NCBI GenBank assembly: GCA_025667525.1
Contig: CM046875.1
Coordinates: forward strand, 528,203,079 to 528,267,078
Reading direction: 5' to 3'
From: Glebionis coronaria
Taxonomy: Eukaryota; Streptophyta; Magnoliopsida; Asterales; Asteraceae
Length of the DNA stretch: 64,000 nt
In this document: in pieces, positions 22,539-33,035 of the stretch
Layout: each line of letters starts with the position of its first letter
Numbering within the stretch: position 1 is the stretch's first letter
Translations under genes and position numbers: made by a program
Notes under the pieces: model-generated
Told to the model about the DNA's origin: nothing
Seen by the model: only the letters and a program-made list of their open reading frames with translations
Database searches by the model: none

Positions 22539-25231
22539 CGTTCCATACGAGCCAGGGCGTATATTGCTATACGAAAATGCCGTTTGGACTGAAGAACGCC
22601 GGTGCTACATATCAACGGCTGGTGGACAAAGCTTTTAAATCACAGATAGGCCGCAACTTGGAAGTCTATGTTGATGACTTGGTTATAAAAAGTCACAGGG
22701 AGGAGGCACTTCTCCGGGATGTCCAAGAGACATTCGACACGCTGAGAAGGATTAACATGAAGTTAAATCCAAAGAAATGTACGTTTGGGGCAACAGAGGG
22801 AATGTTCCTTGGATATTTGATTGATCCAAACGGCATCAAACCTTGCCCAGAGAAGACGGACGCAGTGATACAACTGCCATCCCCTCAGACACGGAAGGAG
22901 GTGCAATCCTTAAATGGGAAGCTAGCCGGGCTGAATAGGTTCCTATCTAAATCCGCAGAGAAGTCATTACCCCTATTTAAGACACTCAAAAAGTGCATTA
23001 GGAAGGGAGACTTCCGGTGGACGAAGGAAGCCGAGTTAGCTTTCGACCAACTCAAGCAGCATCTTGCATCCCTCCCTATGCTAGTAGCTCCCCGGCCAAA
23101 GGAGGAACTCATTATGTATTTCTCAGTCACTCATGGCGCAATAAGCGCGGTACTTATGACAGATAGGGATACAATGCAAACTCCGGTCTACTTTATAAGT
23201 AGAACACTACAAGGGCCGGAGCTGAATTACTCCTCTATGGAAAAATTGGTCTTAGCACTAGTGTTTGCTACAAAGCGGCTGCGCCGGTACTTTCAGGCGC
23301 ACCCAATTGTAGTCATTACGGATCAGCCAATCAAGCAGGTTATTTCTAGACCGGACGTGGCAGGGAGGCTACAGAAATGGAGCATCTTATTGGGAGAGCA
23401 CAATATATCTTATAGGCCAAGGACGGCAGTGAAAGGCCAGATCTTGGCGGATTTCCTAATCGAGAAGCCAGATGAGGAAGGGCCAATCGTTAAGCAAGAC
23501 GAGACTCCAACAGAACCATGGGTGTTGTTCACGGATGGATCTTCGTGTACGGACAGCTCCGGAGCTGGTCTCATCCTCACAAATCCAGAAGGAATGGAAT
23601 TCACGTACGCCCTCCGTTTTGAGTTTACGGCCACTAACAACGAAGCGGAATATGAAGCATTAATTGCGGGTTTAAAAATCGCCGCTAGAATGGGAGTCCG
23701 CAACCTTGAGGCCTACGTGGACTCACGGCTTGTCGCGAACCATATTCTAGGTGGATATGTGGCTAAGGAGGACAACATGGTTAGGTACTTGGAAAAAGTC
23801 AAGTCGCTAATCGCGACTTTCGGTAAGTTTTCCATCAAGCAGGTGCCAAGGGGTGAGAACAAGAAGGCGGACGCTCTTAGCAAGATCGCATCCACAAGCT
23901 TCGCTCACTTGTCTAAACAAGTCTTGGTGGAAATACTCAAGGAGAAATCTATAACAGAGGGGGAGGTTGCTGCTATAGTTGAGGAAGATGGGCCTACATG
24001 GATGACCCCGATTATCAACTATTTGACTAGTGAGACCCTTCCAGATGAGGAAAAAGCAGCACGGCGCATCAGAAGGAAGTCGCAGCATTTCGAACTTCGA
24101 GAGGGCATACTTTACAAGCGCTCTTTCTTGCAGCCATGGCTGCGGTGTGTGGGACCACGTCAAGCCGCATACGTAATCAGTGACATACATGAAGGATTGT
24201 GCGGCATGCATGCAGGTCCACGGTCCGTGGTAGCCAGAGCCTTACGGACGGGATACTATTGGCCTACCATGAACAGAGACGCGCGCGACATGATTCGCAA
24301 GTGTAGTGATTGCCAAGTGCATAGGCCAGTGCCGCGGCACCCGCAGCAGGAGCTTACACCTATCACGTCCCCATGGCCATTCTATAAGTGGGGAATCGAC
24401 ATTGCAGGACCATTCCCTGTAGCTGCGGGGGGAGTTAAATTCTTGATTGTTGCGATGGACTACTTCACACGATGGATAGAGGCCAAGGCAGTCAAGTCTA
24501 TCACAGGCAAACAAGTTAAGAAGTTTGTTTGGGAACATATTGTGTGCCGTTTTGGTCTACCAGGAGAAATCATCTCGGACAACGGCAAGCAGTTCACGGA
24601 CAACCCATTCAAAGATTGGTGTGCATCATTGAACATCAAGCGGCGCTTCGCATCTGTTAAGCATCCGCAGACAAATGGCCTTGTCGGACGGGCAAATAGA
24701 AGCTTGGGGAATGGCATCAAGGCGCGTCTGGATGAACGAAGTGGCAAATGGGTCGATGAGTTATCACATGTGCTATGGGCGCATAGAACTATGATCAAAA
24801 CAGCCAACGGAGATACTCCACTTGCATTGGCTTACGGCACTGAAGCTGTTATACCAGCAGAAATAGGAATGCCTACCATCCGCACGGCGGAGGTTAATAT
24901 CGTCACGAACGATGAACAGCTGCGAATCAACCTGGATCTGTTGGAAGAAAAAAGGGAAATAGCAGCCATCAATGAGGCTAAGTCCAAGGCTAAGATGAAG
25001 GCTTATTATGACGTCAAGGTCAAGGGTGTTTCTTTTCGACCGGGAGACTACGTCTATCGTGCTAACGAAGCAAGTCGAGCGGAGAATACAGGAAAGCTGG
25101 GCCCTAAGTGGGAAGGACCGTATGAAGTCACTGAAGCCTTGGGACGAGGCGCGTACAAGTTACGTGACATGGATGGCCGCGACCTAGAGCGCACATGGAA
25201 CATTTCCAATCTCAAAAGGTGCTATCTTTGA
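22539..25231 (+). pseudogene. Element C RT (rest)-RNase H-second RNase H-integrase
   Basis: This continues gag-pol one frame over. It shows the RT palm with YVDD at 22667-22678, RNase H near 23100-23340, and a second (archaeal-type) RNase H near 23520-23900 (FTDGSSCTDSSGAGL ... ATNNEAEYEALIAGL), the Tat-lineage hallmark. Integrase follows: a zinc-binding H..H..C..C region about 24188-24315 and a core with GIDIAGPF and SDNGKQFTD. Where the third catalytic residue (Glu) is expected, in the motif usually QTNG..ER, codon 24686-24688 is GGA (Gly). The C-terminus has a GPKWEGPYEV module and ends ...KRCYL. No frameshift occurs after 22539, but integrase should be inactive. Confidence 0.9.
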
Positions 25232-25970
25232 AAGCTACGGCTTCCGCATGGGTACTTCGCTATATGCGGTCTTAATAAAGAGCCATGCGGTCTATGTTTT
25301 TTGTTTATGTTTGTTTAGTTTCCTTTCTTGTTTTTTAGGACTTGTCATTATTGTTCAAACAAAAGTGTAAACGTTCTAATAAAATGTCGTGGTGCCTAGC
25401 TAGCTCCACGGCTTGTTTCGTGCAAATCATTTTTTAGATTTTTTGTTAGTCGTATGAATTTTACTTATATTATAATATGTCATGTTTCATTCATATGCAT
25501 TCTTTCAAATACTGTACATGTACTATACGCCTCCAGGCGGGGTAAGAGGATTAAGTGAACCTACTAATTCAACTTGCCGCGTAAGAGGGATGCAACCCCA
25601 GCCGCACGGATCATGTATCCTTACTAGACACCTTACTCGCAAGACGTTGGGGTAAGTTTCATATTCCGTAGTCACACAGTGCTCCGTATAGTAAAGACGC
25701 ACGTCGCATGTCTAGTAAATTATAGACTTGTATGTATTTTATTTCTTTGTGTGTAAGACGTGATATATCATGCAGTATTGAGGTACAATATTTAACACAG
25801 TCAAAATACACAAGTTTCCAAATAGATCACAAAATTGCCGTGGTCAATCACGGACGTACATACAAAATACAAATGTTGTTAGCCGTGTACATGCACGGAC
25901 GAATAGAAACAACAAATATTCAGCGGGTACAAACCAAAGTGTCTGAAAGGGATCATAAAGTGGGAGCATC
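25232..25970 (+). other. Element C: noncoding stretch between pol and antisense gene
   Basis: No gene. Homologous along its length to 6135-6847 in element F. The convergent 3' ends of pol and antisense transcripts are expected here. Confidence 0.6.
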
Positions 25971-28860
25971 CTACATAGGGGGGAAAAACTTACCCATTTC
26001 CACTTGTTCCTCGACCAGACACGACAACCAGTCATCACTTTCTTTCCGCTTCTGGGCTTGAGCCGCATTCCTCTCCAGCACCACACTTAAGGGTTTTTCA
26101 TCAAGCACGATCCTGGTTACGTCCTCATATATGGGGAGCGTCAGGTGGCTGGGTGATGGAGTGAAGGAAGCACGGGAGTGACTCTCACCTTGGGAGAACG
26201 CACTAAGACTTAGCCTTTCCATGATTTCTGTATTTGATGCGTCTTTGGTGGCCTCCAGCTCATCCAAGAATGGATAGTGCAGATCCCGCATCGCGGCCAT
26301 GGAAGCAGTCATCTTGTTAGCGGCTTCAGGATTAAAGAAGGCATGATTGGTAAAGTTTTCCCCTTTCTTGATCAGCTCAACGGCCTCAACCATTCCCTCA
26401 TGACGTCCGTAGTCAATGCCATCGGACACAAGGCTTGCAAATTGTTGCACAAATTTGGGGGCCTCCAGTACTTTCATGACGGCCAAGCGGGCTCCATGCC
26501 CTACCATCCACCTACGGCCGGCAATAGCCGCTAGCAGTTGGGGGCATAGCACGTCGTCACGCTCAGCGGTGAGGGCATCAATCATCAAATCTTTTTGGGC
26601 AAACGCCTCTTTCAGCTCTTGGGTGACGGCCCTCTCATCAGCAAGCTCCCCTTGTACCTTCTCCATACTTTGGACGGCCAGGTGTGCGTCTTCTAGTTTC
26701 TGGTTAAGCACGTGTACCTGGCTGAAGTACGACTGGGCAGACGCTTCCGCCGTGGCCACTTATAAGAGATAAAACGTTAGAATATATTTCTTTTAGAAAA
26801 TGGGTAGTGCGGCACGGATATGTACCTTGGTGTTCGCAGCATCTAGTTGTGACTCAAGGTTGGCCACTTGTTGGTCGTATTCATTCGCGCGGGCCGATTG
26901 CTTTTTTATGGTCGCCTCGGCGCTAGCCAGTTGGGATTGGAGGTCTGCAATTTGAGCTTCGTTATCCACGATCATCTTCTCCCTCCGCCCAACCTTCCTC
27001 TTGAGAGATTCAACATGCCCAAGTGCGGCTTCAAACCTTACCCTCATCGAGGTGCCCATCACCATTTGGTGTACCAAGGCACCATTATACTCATCCACCA
27101 AGTCCGCATGGCTGAGCGCGTTCACCTCTCGCACCAAGCCTGGTTGTATGCAGTTGTTGAGGTACTCCCGGCACTCATCAGCGTCCCTCATTCGTGATGC
27201 AGTCGTGATATTCCATATAGGGTTGAACGATTGAGGGGGGCCGGACGTTGGGAGGTCTTGGGAAGCCGGGGGTGAACCTTCTTCAAAAACAGGGCCGGAC
27301 TTCTGGGCGGCTGTGTGAAGCATGGGGTTTCTTTCCACTTCTTTTCCTTTTCCCTTATCTATTTGAGTATCAGGAGGAGGCGCGGCACCAGTTCGTTGAT
27401 CCCTGTGAAAGCAAGCATGTGGATACATATTAAGTGTTACTTCAAAAAGGAGTTGTCATTCTTACGTGTTAGGATGGAGCCTTACATGTCATTTCTCGCT
27501 AATTCTGATGCGGTGGGGGCAATCTAAGTAACGGGATCGACATGTGCGGCCCGGATAGTCTCAGAACCTTGGGTAGTACTACCAACAGATTGGTACAAGG
27601 GGTGGTCTTCTCGAAGTTTCTTGGCAGGGGCGTTGTGTTCGCCAATCTCGACTGAAGCAGTTCTCCTTGCTCGCTTGTTTCTTTTACGGGTACGCCTGGC
27701 GATGGGCTGAGTTGTTGCTTCGTCAGTCTCCTCCTCGACTTCTTCTTCCACTTCTTCTTCCTCTTCTTCCAGGTTGACTTGTTGTACTTCTTCATCATCA
27801 TCGCCCATCATTCGGCGGAGGCTGGAGGTGGTTAGGTCAATATTACCCCCCTGCTGTTCCCTATGTGGTGAGGAGGGCCCGGCTCCTCCTTCATGCATCC
27901 TGTTATCACCACCACCATTGTCTCCATGCTCTTACTCGTCTGAGTGGGGATCTGGCACGGCTTCGAGAGCAACCGTCACGTTTCAGGTGTGCTCAAGAAG
28001 GGGTGGTTCATTCTCACGGAGAGGACGGGAGCCCTCCGGCACGAGCTTCGGGTCGCCCTGGCGCAAAAGTCCAAAGAATTTCATTTCTGCCCAGTACAAA
28101 ACAAAATATGTTAGCCATTCATCAAATAATTGAATGCATTTTCGCGTATGGATGGTAGCCTACCTTCACCCTGCCATCTCCAAAACACATGATACCTATT
28201 GGACGGACCAAAGTAATTGCGGCTAATCCCTAGCAAACATAGGAATGACTCGGGAAGACGTCTATGAAACCCGGTCCTATTCAGATCTAATTCTTGGGAA
28301 TGTCGGGGGTTGTATGTACTTGTGTGCGGCTTGGGGTCGTGGGGTATCCTATTTCTAAAGGCGTAATCAGCCGGCCATACTACTGCGTCAATAAAAAAGT
28401 AATGGTCATACTAGTTTTTCAATGAATCCATTGGCTTATTGTGTGATTGGGGACTGTTAGGGGATCGTTTCTTAAAAGATACCCAACCATTTACTATGTT
28501 GGGAACATAAAAGAGCCGGAATAATTCTACGGTTGGGGGGATTCTCCTAGCACGGCAGAGGATCTCGAATTGACTAATCTTACAGGCACCTATACAATGG
28601 AGCTGACTAATATGTACATCATAGTATCCTAACAGATCTACAAGGAAATGGGTGAAGGGAATGCGGTAATTAGCCGCATCAAAGAGGCGAGTGTACAGGC
28701 CAATCTTACCCGCTGGAGCCTCAGTTATGAGGTCTCCGGCGCCAGGAAGTGAGGGGTGTAGGTTGGTAGGGATGAAATAGTTTGTACAAAAGTGGTTTAA
28801 TTGGTCTTGGGTCATAACATTCAGCACGGATCCAATGGTAGGGCTGTTTCTGTGAGCCAT
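25971..28860 (-). pseudogene. Antisense gene of element C: PF04195-like protein, 4 exons, several stops
   Basis: Counterpart of the element F gene. Inferred exons are 28860-28164, 28086-27466, 27402-26826 and about 26758-25971. Exon 1 has KIGLYTRLFDAANYRIPFTHF and GWVSFKKRS, the signature of the plant putative gypsy-type family. Exon 2 is acidic with an EEEEEEVEEEVEEE run; exons 3-4 are coiled-coil-like with an AIAGRRWMVGHG motif. In-frame stops occur at 28411-28413 (TAG for the Trp of SLKNW), 27983-27985, 27932-27934, 27524-27526 and 27482-27484. Most fit C-to-T or G-to-A change. The exon 2/3 phase is off by one base compared with F, and the exon 4 acceptor (ATAAG) is weak. The start ATG at 28860 is about 140 bases after a minus-strand TATA box. 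Confidence 0.7.
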
Positions 28861-29000
28861 TACTAAATAAAGGTGCAAGGACGTGGTGTTCTAACCTGCG
28901 TGTGAAGGGATCCGTGCGTAATTGGTTCAAGCTAAGAGGAAAGCTTTAATGGCAGAAATGGAGGTTATAACTGTGTGTTTTCACACAGCCGTAGGGGTGG

Positions 29001-29010
29001 CTTATTTATA
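29001..29010 (-). promoter_or_regulatory. TATA box of element C antisense gene
   Basis: The minus strand reads TATAAATAAG, at the position equivalent to 9741-9750 in element F. The upstream word is conserved and the distance to the ATG is similar. Confidence 0.6.
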
Positions 29011-29434
29011 GGGTTGCCTCGTGGGTCACGACCTGTTGGATGTGTGACACGTGTCTGCCACTATTCTTGATCGTGTGGTTAGGGGGCAAGTGGCAAGTGA
29101 AACGTCAGGCGGGACCCACGGGTCACTTCTGACTCAAACGTTTGCACTGCTCAAGGTTCTGGTTGTCTCCACTTTTGTCAGTCAACATGTCAGATGAACA
29201 GTTATTAATGTCGGGATATGCGGATCTTACGTAAGACTTGGCATTTAATGCTATATTTAATTTGTTTCGGTCGCCATATGCGGCTGAGATACTGATGAAA
29301 TAACTTCCTAAGCCAGGTTGCCATGTGCGGCCAATACAAATTCTTGGATAACTTATCATTCCCTATTTTTTCCTTGGTACGTCCAGGGAGCATCTTGGTA
29401 GTCTAGAGGTTACGCCTATGGTTGTAACAACTAG
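29011..29434 (+). other. Element C: noncoding stretch before the PPT
   Basis: No gene. It probably holds the upstream region of the antisense promoter and aligns with 9751-10184 of element F. Confidence 0.5.
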
Positions 29435-29446
29435 ACTGGGGGGACA
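29435..29446 (+). other. Element C polypurine tract
   Basis: ACTGGGGGGACA immediately before the 3' LTR, identical in element F. Confidence 0.85.
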
Positions 29447-30020
29447 TGATGACGTATAGTCCCCAGCCGGGTCATGAACCCGGCCCATGGGTACTACCCG
29501 TATCCGGCCCATCACAGATGGGTGGAATAATGTCATTCAGGCTTATGGGCTTGGATGAACAGTGACCGCACACATGTGTGCGGCCCACGGCCCGGTGTGG
29601 CCGACATAGGGTTAGACAGAATCATATTCTGTCTAGGAATATCTTTATCCCAATGGGAAAGGATATTCACTACCAAAATTAGAAGATAACAATCATTCTA
29701 ATTCTGGTAGTTATCCTTTCCTTGGGGCCGAAGTATCAAGTGGTAGCCCATTAGGGTTCCACTGCCTATAAAAGGAACCCCCAAGGGTTCCACAAAGGTA
29801 TTACGTCTTATACTCTTAACTCACATAAACCCTAAATCGATTACTTACTCTCACGCCGGAGTCCAATCGTGGGAAACATTCCCACGGTAAGCCTAACGCG
29901 TGCTGTTTAGTGTGCAGGATCCCAACCAAACGATTCACTTGGTGTAGGAGCCGGAACCCAGCCAACCCGAATTAAGCCTAATTCGGGTCTAGCAAGGATC
30001 ACCCAACTTTTGCATCAACA
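29447..30020 (+). repeat. Element C 3' LTR
   Basis: 574 bp. It differs from the 5' LTR at seven sites, six of which look like transitions at CpG. TATAAAAG at 29767-29774. It is followed by the second CATGG. Confidence 0.95.
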
Positions 30021-30025
30021 CATGG

Positions 30026-30536
30026 TACTAACCATTCAATTGGTTCTACCTCCTCTTCATTCAACTCAAGAATGAATGAGCTCTCTTCACCCTTCACTCC
30101 AAGTGCACCCTTGGATGTGACCACACAACCCCAACCAATCCAAAGCATTCCTTTTGTGAATGACTTTGATGACACCTTGGTGACTTCACCATTTACCCCT
30201 CCTAACTCACCCATTTCACCAACCTTGGAGAACATACCTCCACACTCACCCATTTCCCCTTTGCGGAACATGCCTCCACTCTCACCCACATCACCCTTGG
30301 AGAACATGCCTCCTCCACCTCCACCCAACTCAAACATTCCAATTTTGGGTGTTCCCCTTTCCCTCCTTTTGGGTGATCCATACTATGGGTTTCAACAAAC
30401 ACATGGTCCTAGTTGTCCATGTTGTCTTTACAACCACTACATCATCCATAACCTTAGGATGGATATGTTTGGACTACATAGGAGATTGCAAGAGTTCTTG
30501 CTTGCCTTGTTCTCCATGCCTCCTCCTAAGAGATGA
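30026..30536 (+). pseudogene. Element B ORF2, 3' part
   Basis: Continues the frame begun at 18754 and ends with TGA at 30534-30536. The middle is a proline-rich repeat region (variants of NMPPLSPTSPLE). The C-terminal ~50 residues carry THGPSCPCCLYNHYIIH and then a likely amphipathic helix ending LQEFLLALF. The same plan, with HGSSCACYRFQQ and LEFLLTRPP, ends ORF3, so the two proteins are related. Two close Cys pairs suggest metal binding or disulphides, but no family is recognised. Element A keeps a decayed homologue of the N-terminal half at 35270-35629. Confidence 0.7.
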
Positions 30537-30983
30537 ATGATGGAGTTTTCTAAATAAATGGTTTTCAACAAAACCAAGCTAAAGAAGACTACTAATCTAG
30601 ATCTAATGTTAAGCTAGCTTTGTAATAGTTAGTTGTCTTTCTTTTCTATTTATCATTGTAGTTGCTTCCTTCTTGTGTGTTTCATGATGTTGATCTATGG
30701 ATTTAGTTTTATGTGTTTCTATCCTTATGTGCACATTAATCAACTTTAATTTGAAATTAAAATTGAACCTAAATCTATCACAACCTCTAAAAACTTGACT
30801 AAAATTGGTTCAAAATGATATCTAAATTATTTTGTCACCCTTTGTCAAGACATTCTTTGTGAATGTGTTGCTTTATGCGACCCTAGCATAATTTGGTGCT
30901 AATAGAGGTAAAATTCCAAGATTTGCAACTTTTTGAAAAAGTCTTAGTTTTTCCCAAAACCCTGGAAAAACATGGTTTCAAGT

Positions 30984-31063
30984 CCACTGGACGCAGATCC
31001 TTAAAGTCCCGCGGTTCCCTAGCGATATGGAACCGCCGGTCCCATTAAGGTACCGCGGACAGT
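30984..31063. repeat. GCGGTTCC module 5 (element B, before ORF3)
   Basis: Three good arms: CGCGGTTCC, GGAACCGC and GGTACCGC, with the left outer arm lost. Flanks are CCACTGGACG and GGACAGT. Confidence 0.7.
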
Positions 31064-31210
31064 AAATGATTTTTGACGAATTTTTGGTCAAAACTTTTAA
31101 AACCCTATACCCTGTCAAGATTCCTTGTTTACTCAATTTGACTAAACATTCCTTGACACTTCACATTTTGTATTCAAACTCTTACCTTGATTACATTTTA
31201 CTTATACCCC

Positions 31211-31345
31211 AACCTTGAGATTTCATTCTCACACCTTTCCAACCTTGAGAATTCATTCTCACACAACCTTGAGATTTCATTCTCACACCTTCCCAACCTT
31301 GAGAATTCATTCTCACACAACCTTGAGATTTCATTCTCACACTCT
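31211..31345 (+). repeat. 54-base tandem repeat upstream of ORF3
   Basis: Five subunits of 30, 24, 30, 24 and about 30 bases, each starting AACCTTGAGA. The 54-base higher-order unit is a multiple of three and stays open in ORF3's frame (Arg-Phe-His-Ser-His-Thr repeats), but contains no ATG. Confidence 0.8.
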
Positions 31346-31349
31346 CACA

Positions 31350-31904
31350 ATGCCTAACTCCTCCATTCCTAACCTTGACATTTCTTTGTCACAACCCCAC
31401 TCACCCAAAGCTTCCTCATCCAAGCTTTCAAAGAAACCGAAAATCTCGGTTCGACCTATTTGGGTTAAGAAGAATGAACCATCTTCCTCCAAACCACCCA
31501 AAAACCCTACCTTCTCTCCAATCAAGTATTGGAATGAGACTTATACCATTAACCCCATCACCGGAGCTAAAGAAAATGTTCCACCACCACTACAATCCTT
31601 CAATACCCCTCAACTCAATGACCTTTCAACCTTCCCAAACCTCACAAGGCATTGTGAAAACATTCCCAAACCCATTACCCCTACACCACCAAACCCTAAG
31701 TTTGATGCCCTACCCCCATCAAACGATTTTGTGTTGCATCATGGATCCTCGTGTGCTTGTTATCGATTTCAACAAATTGAACTTGCTCATGTGTATGAGA
31801 AGTTAAATTTTCTTGAATTCCTCCTCACTCGACCTCCTATTCAAGTTTTCGTTCCGGTGGACAAAACTTCGAATGATGCATCGTCGTCTTATTTTTCCAA
31901 CTAA
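31350..31904 (+). CDS. Element B ORF3: proline-rich protein with C-terminal Cys motif
   Basis: 184 residues from the ATG at 31350 (MPNSSIPNLD); no other ATG lies upstream in frame within the repeat. The N-terminal part is Ser/Pro/Lys-rich (KLSKKPKISVRPIWVKK). The middle has KYWNETYTINPITGAKENVPPP. The end has HHGSSCACYRFQQIELAHVYEKLNFLEFLL, matching the end of ORF2 in spacing and character. No signal peptide or membrane segment is seen. The frame is uninterrupted, unlike ORF1 and ORF2. Its role is unknown; a nucleic-acid-binding or gag-accessory role would be a guess. Confidence 0.6.
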   Translation: MPNSSIPNLDISLSQPHSPKASSSKLSKKPKISVRPIWVKKNEPSSSKPPKNPTFSPIKYWNETYTINPITGAKENVPPPLQSFNTPQLNDLSTFPNLTRHCENIPKPITPTPPNPKFDALPPSNDFVLHHGSSCACYRFQQIELAHVYEKLNFLEFLLTRPPIQVFVPVDKTSNDASSSYFSN

Positions 31905-32565
31905 AGTCTTTAGCACTTTAGTTGTTTTAGAGTCTTTTATTTTTTAAGCAATCTTGGAAAATTATCACTATTAGAATAGCTTATGCTTAGTGGTTTATTT
32001 TCCATATTTCTTGCTTTAGATACTCATATTGCGTGTATGACTATCTACTTTGTTGTGTCTTTTCTTTTATGTAACCTTTGTGTTGTTTATGTGTTATCCC
32101 TTTAGTTCTATTTTTAGTTGATCATGGTTAATTTTTACAATTGCTTATGGGTGATTCCATCAATTCTAAACATTAACCCCTTGACAAGCTTATCATCTTC
32201 ATTCGATTGAAGCTTGATGTTGTCAATTACCTCTTTGGACAAACTTAGCAAAATACTTGCTTCTAATTTGAGATTTCTTCTCTCTCTCCCTCTCAAGTTA
32301 CTTAGTAGGTAGTGATCATATATACATTGGTGTTTCTTTCCTTTCTATTAACCTTTGTGTAGCATGTCACCTTAGCTCATATAATTGGTGCCCCAAGCAA
32401 GGGGGAGCAACCACCAAGGGGGAGCTACTAGCAAAGTTCGATGTTCTTCGATGACTTGTGCAAACCTTTTTGCTACGACAAAGGGGGAGAAATGATAGTG
32501 ATAAACTCGTTAATAATTCGATATTTTGTGTTTCTATGTAAATGAGTTTATAGTTTGTCGTAATC
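31905..32565 (+). other. Element B: 3' noncoding region with reiterated purine tracts
   Basis: No gene. Contains CAAGGGGGAG at 32397-32406 and 32415-32424 and AAAGGGGGAG at 32480-32489, followed by the PPT proper. Element A has the same count of four such tracts. Confidence 0.65.
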
Positions 32566-32579
32566 AAAAAAGGGGAGAT
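32566..32579 (+). other. Element B polypurine tract
   Basis: AAAAAAGGGGAGAT directly before the LTR start TGTTAATGC. Confidence 0.85.
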
Positions 32580-32960
32580 TGTTAATGCAATTGATGCCTA
32601 AAAAAATTATTAGTGTTAACTAATCTTTCTTAGTTTTGATCACAACAAACTATACAAAACATTTAGTATAAAACACAAAACGAATTATTTAACTAACACT
32701 ATCATCAAGGTAATAATCATATCACTAACATTTCTTAATCATACTTAGTGATCATCAAAATGATTATTCTTAAAACTCACTTTTGTTAATATGACAAAAG
32801 ACTTTTTAATAAACTTTCTTTTTTAGAAAATGTTTTATTAAAATGGAAAATGAAAATTTGAAAATAGCATATTCCAAATGCTGTTAGAATATCCTTTGAA
32901 GGCTTCAAATACCTCAGATATTCCTACCCCACTAAAAGACAAAAAACAGAGCGTACTCTA

Positions 32961-33035
32961 GTGGCGGTACCTTAAGTAGCTACACGGTTCCTTAGCGATA
33001 TGGAACCGCTGGGCTAGATAAGGTACCGCGCCCAG
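32961..33035. repeat. GCGGTTCC four-arm module 6 (element B 3' LTR)
   Basis: Allelic to module 2. One inner arm base differs (ACGGTTCC) and GGAACCGCTGGG replaces GGAACCGCCGGG, so base changes hit CpG sites. Confidence 0.75.

Larger units (their letters stand above)
18927..30020 (+). mobile_element. Element C: nearly complete Tat-lineage Ty3/gypsy element
   Basis: 11,094 bp with 574-bp LTRs, an exact TSD CATGG (18922-18926 and 30021-30025), a PBS at 19504-19520, a gag-pol frame on the plus strand, a spliced antisense gene and a PPT at 29435-29446. An extra RNase H domain between RNase H and integrase, plus the antisense 3' gene, place it in the Tat branch of Ty3/gypsy. The LTRs differ at 7 of 574 positions by my count. 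Despite this youth it carries an RT frameshift and a lost integrase catalytic residue. Confidence 0.95.
30537..31349 (+). other. Element B: spacer between ORF2 and ORF3
   Basis: No gene before 31350. It holds GCGGTTCC module 5 and, at 31211-31345, alternating 30- and 24-base repeats with the core AACCTTGAGA.TTCATTCTC. Confidence 0.6.

Noticed and set aside
29999..30337. 112-codon minus-strand Gly-rich frame
   Set aside because: Complement of ORF2's proline repeats and spans the element C/B junction.
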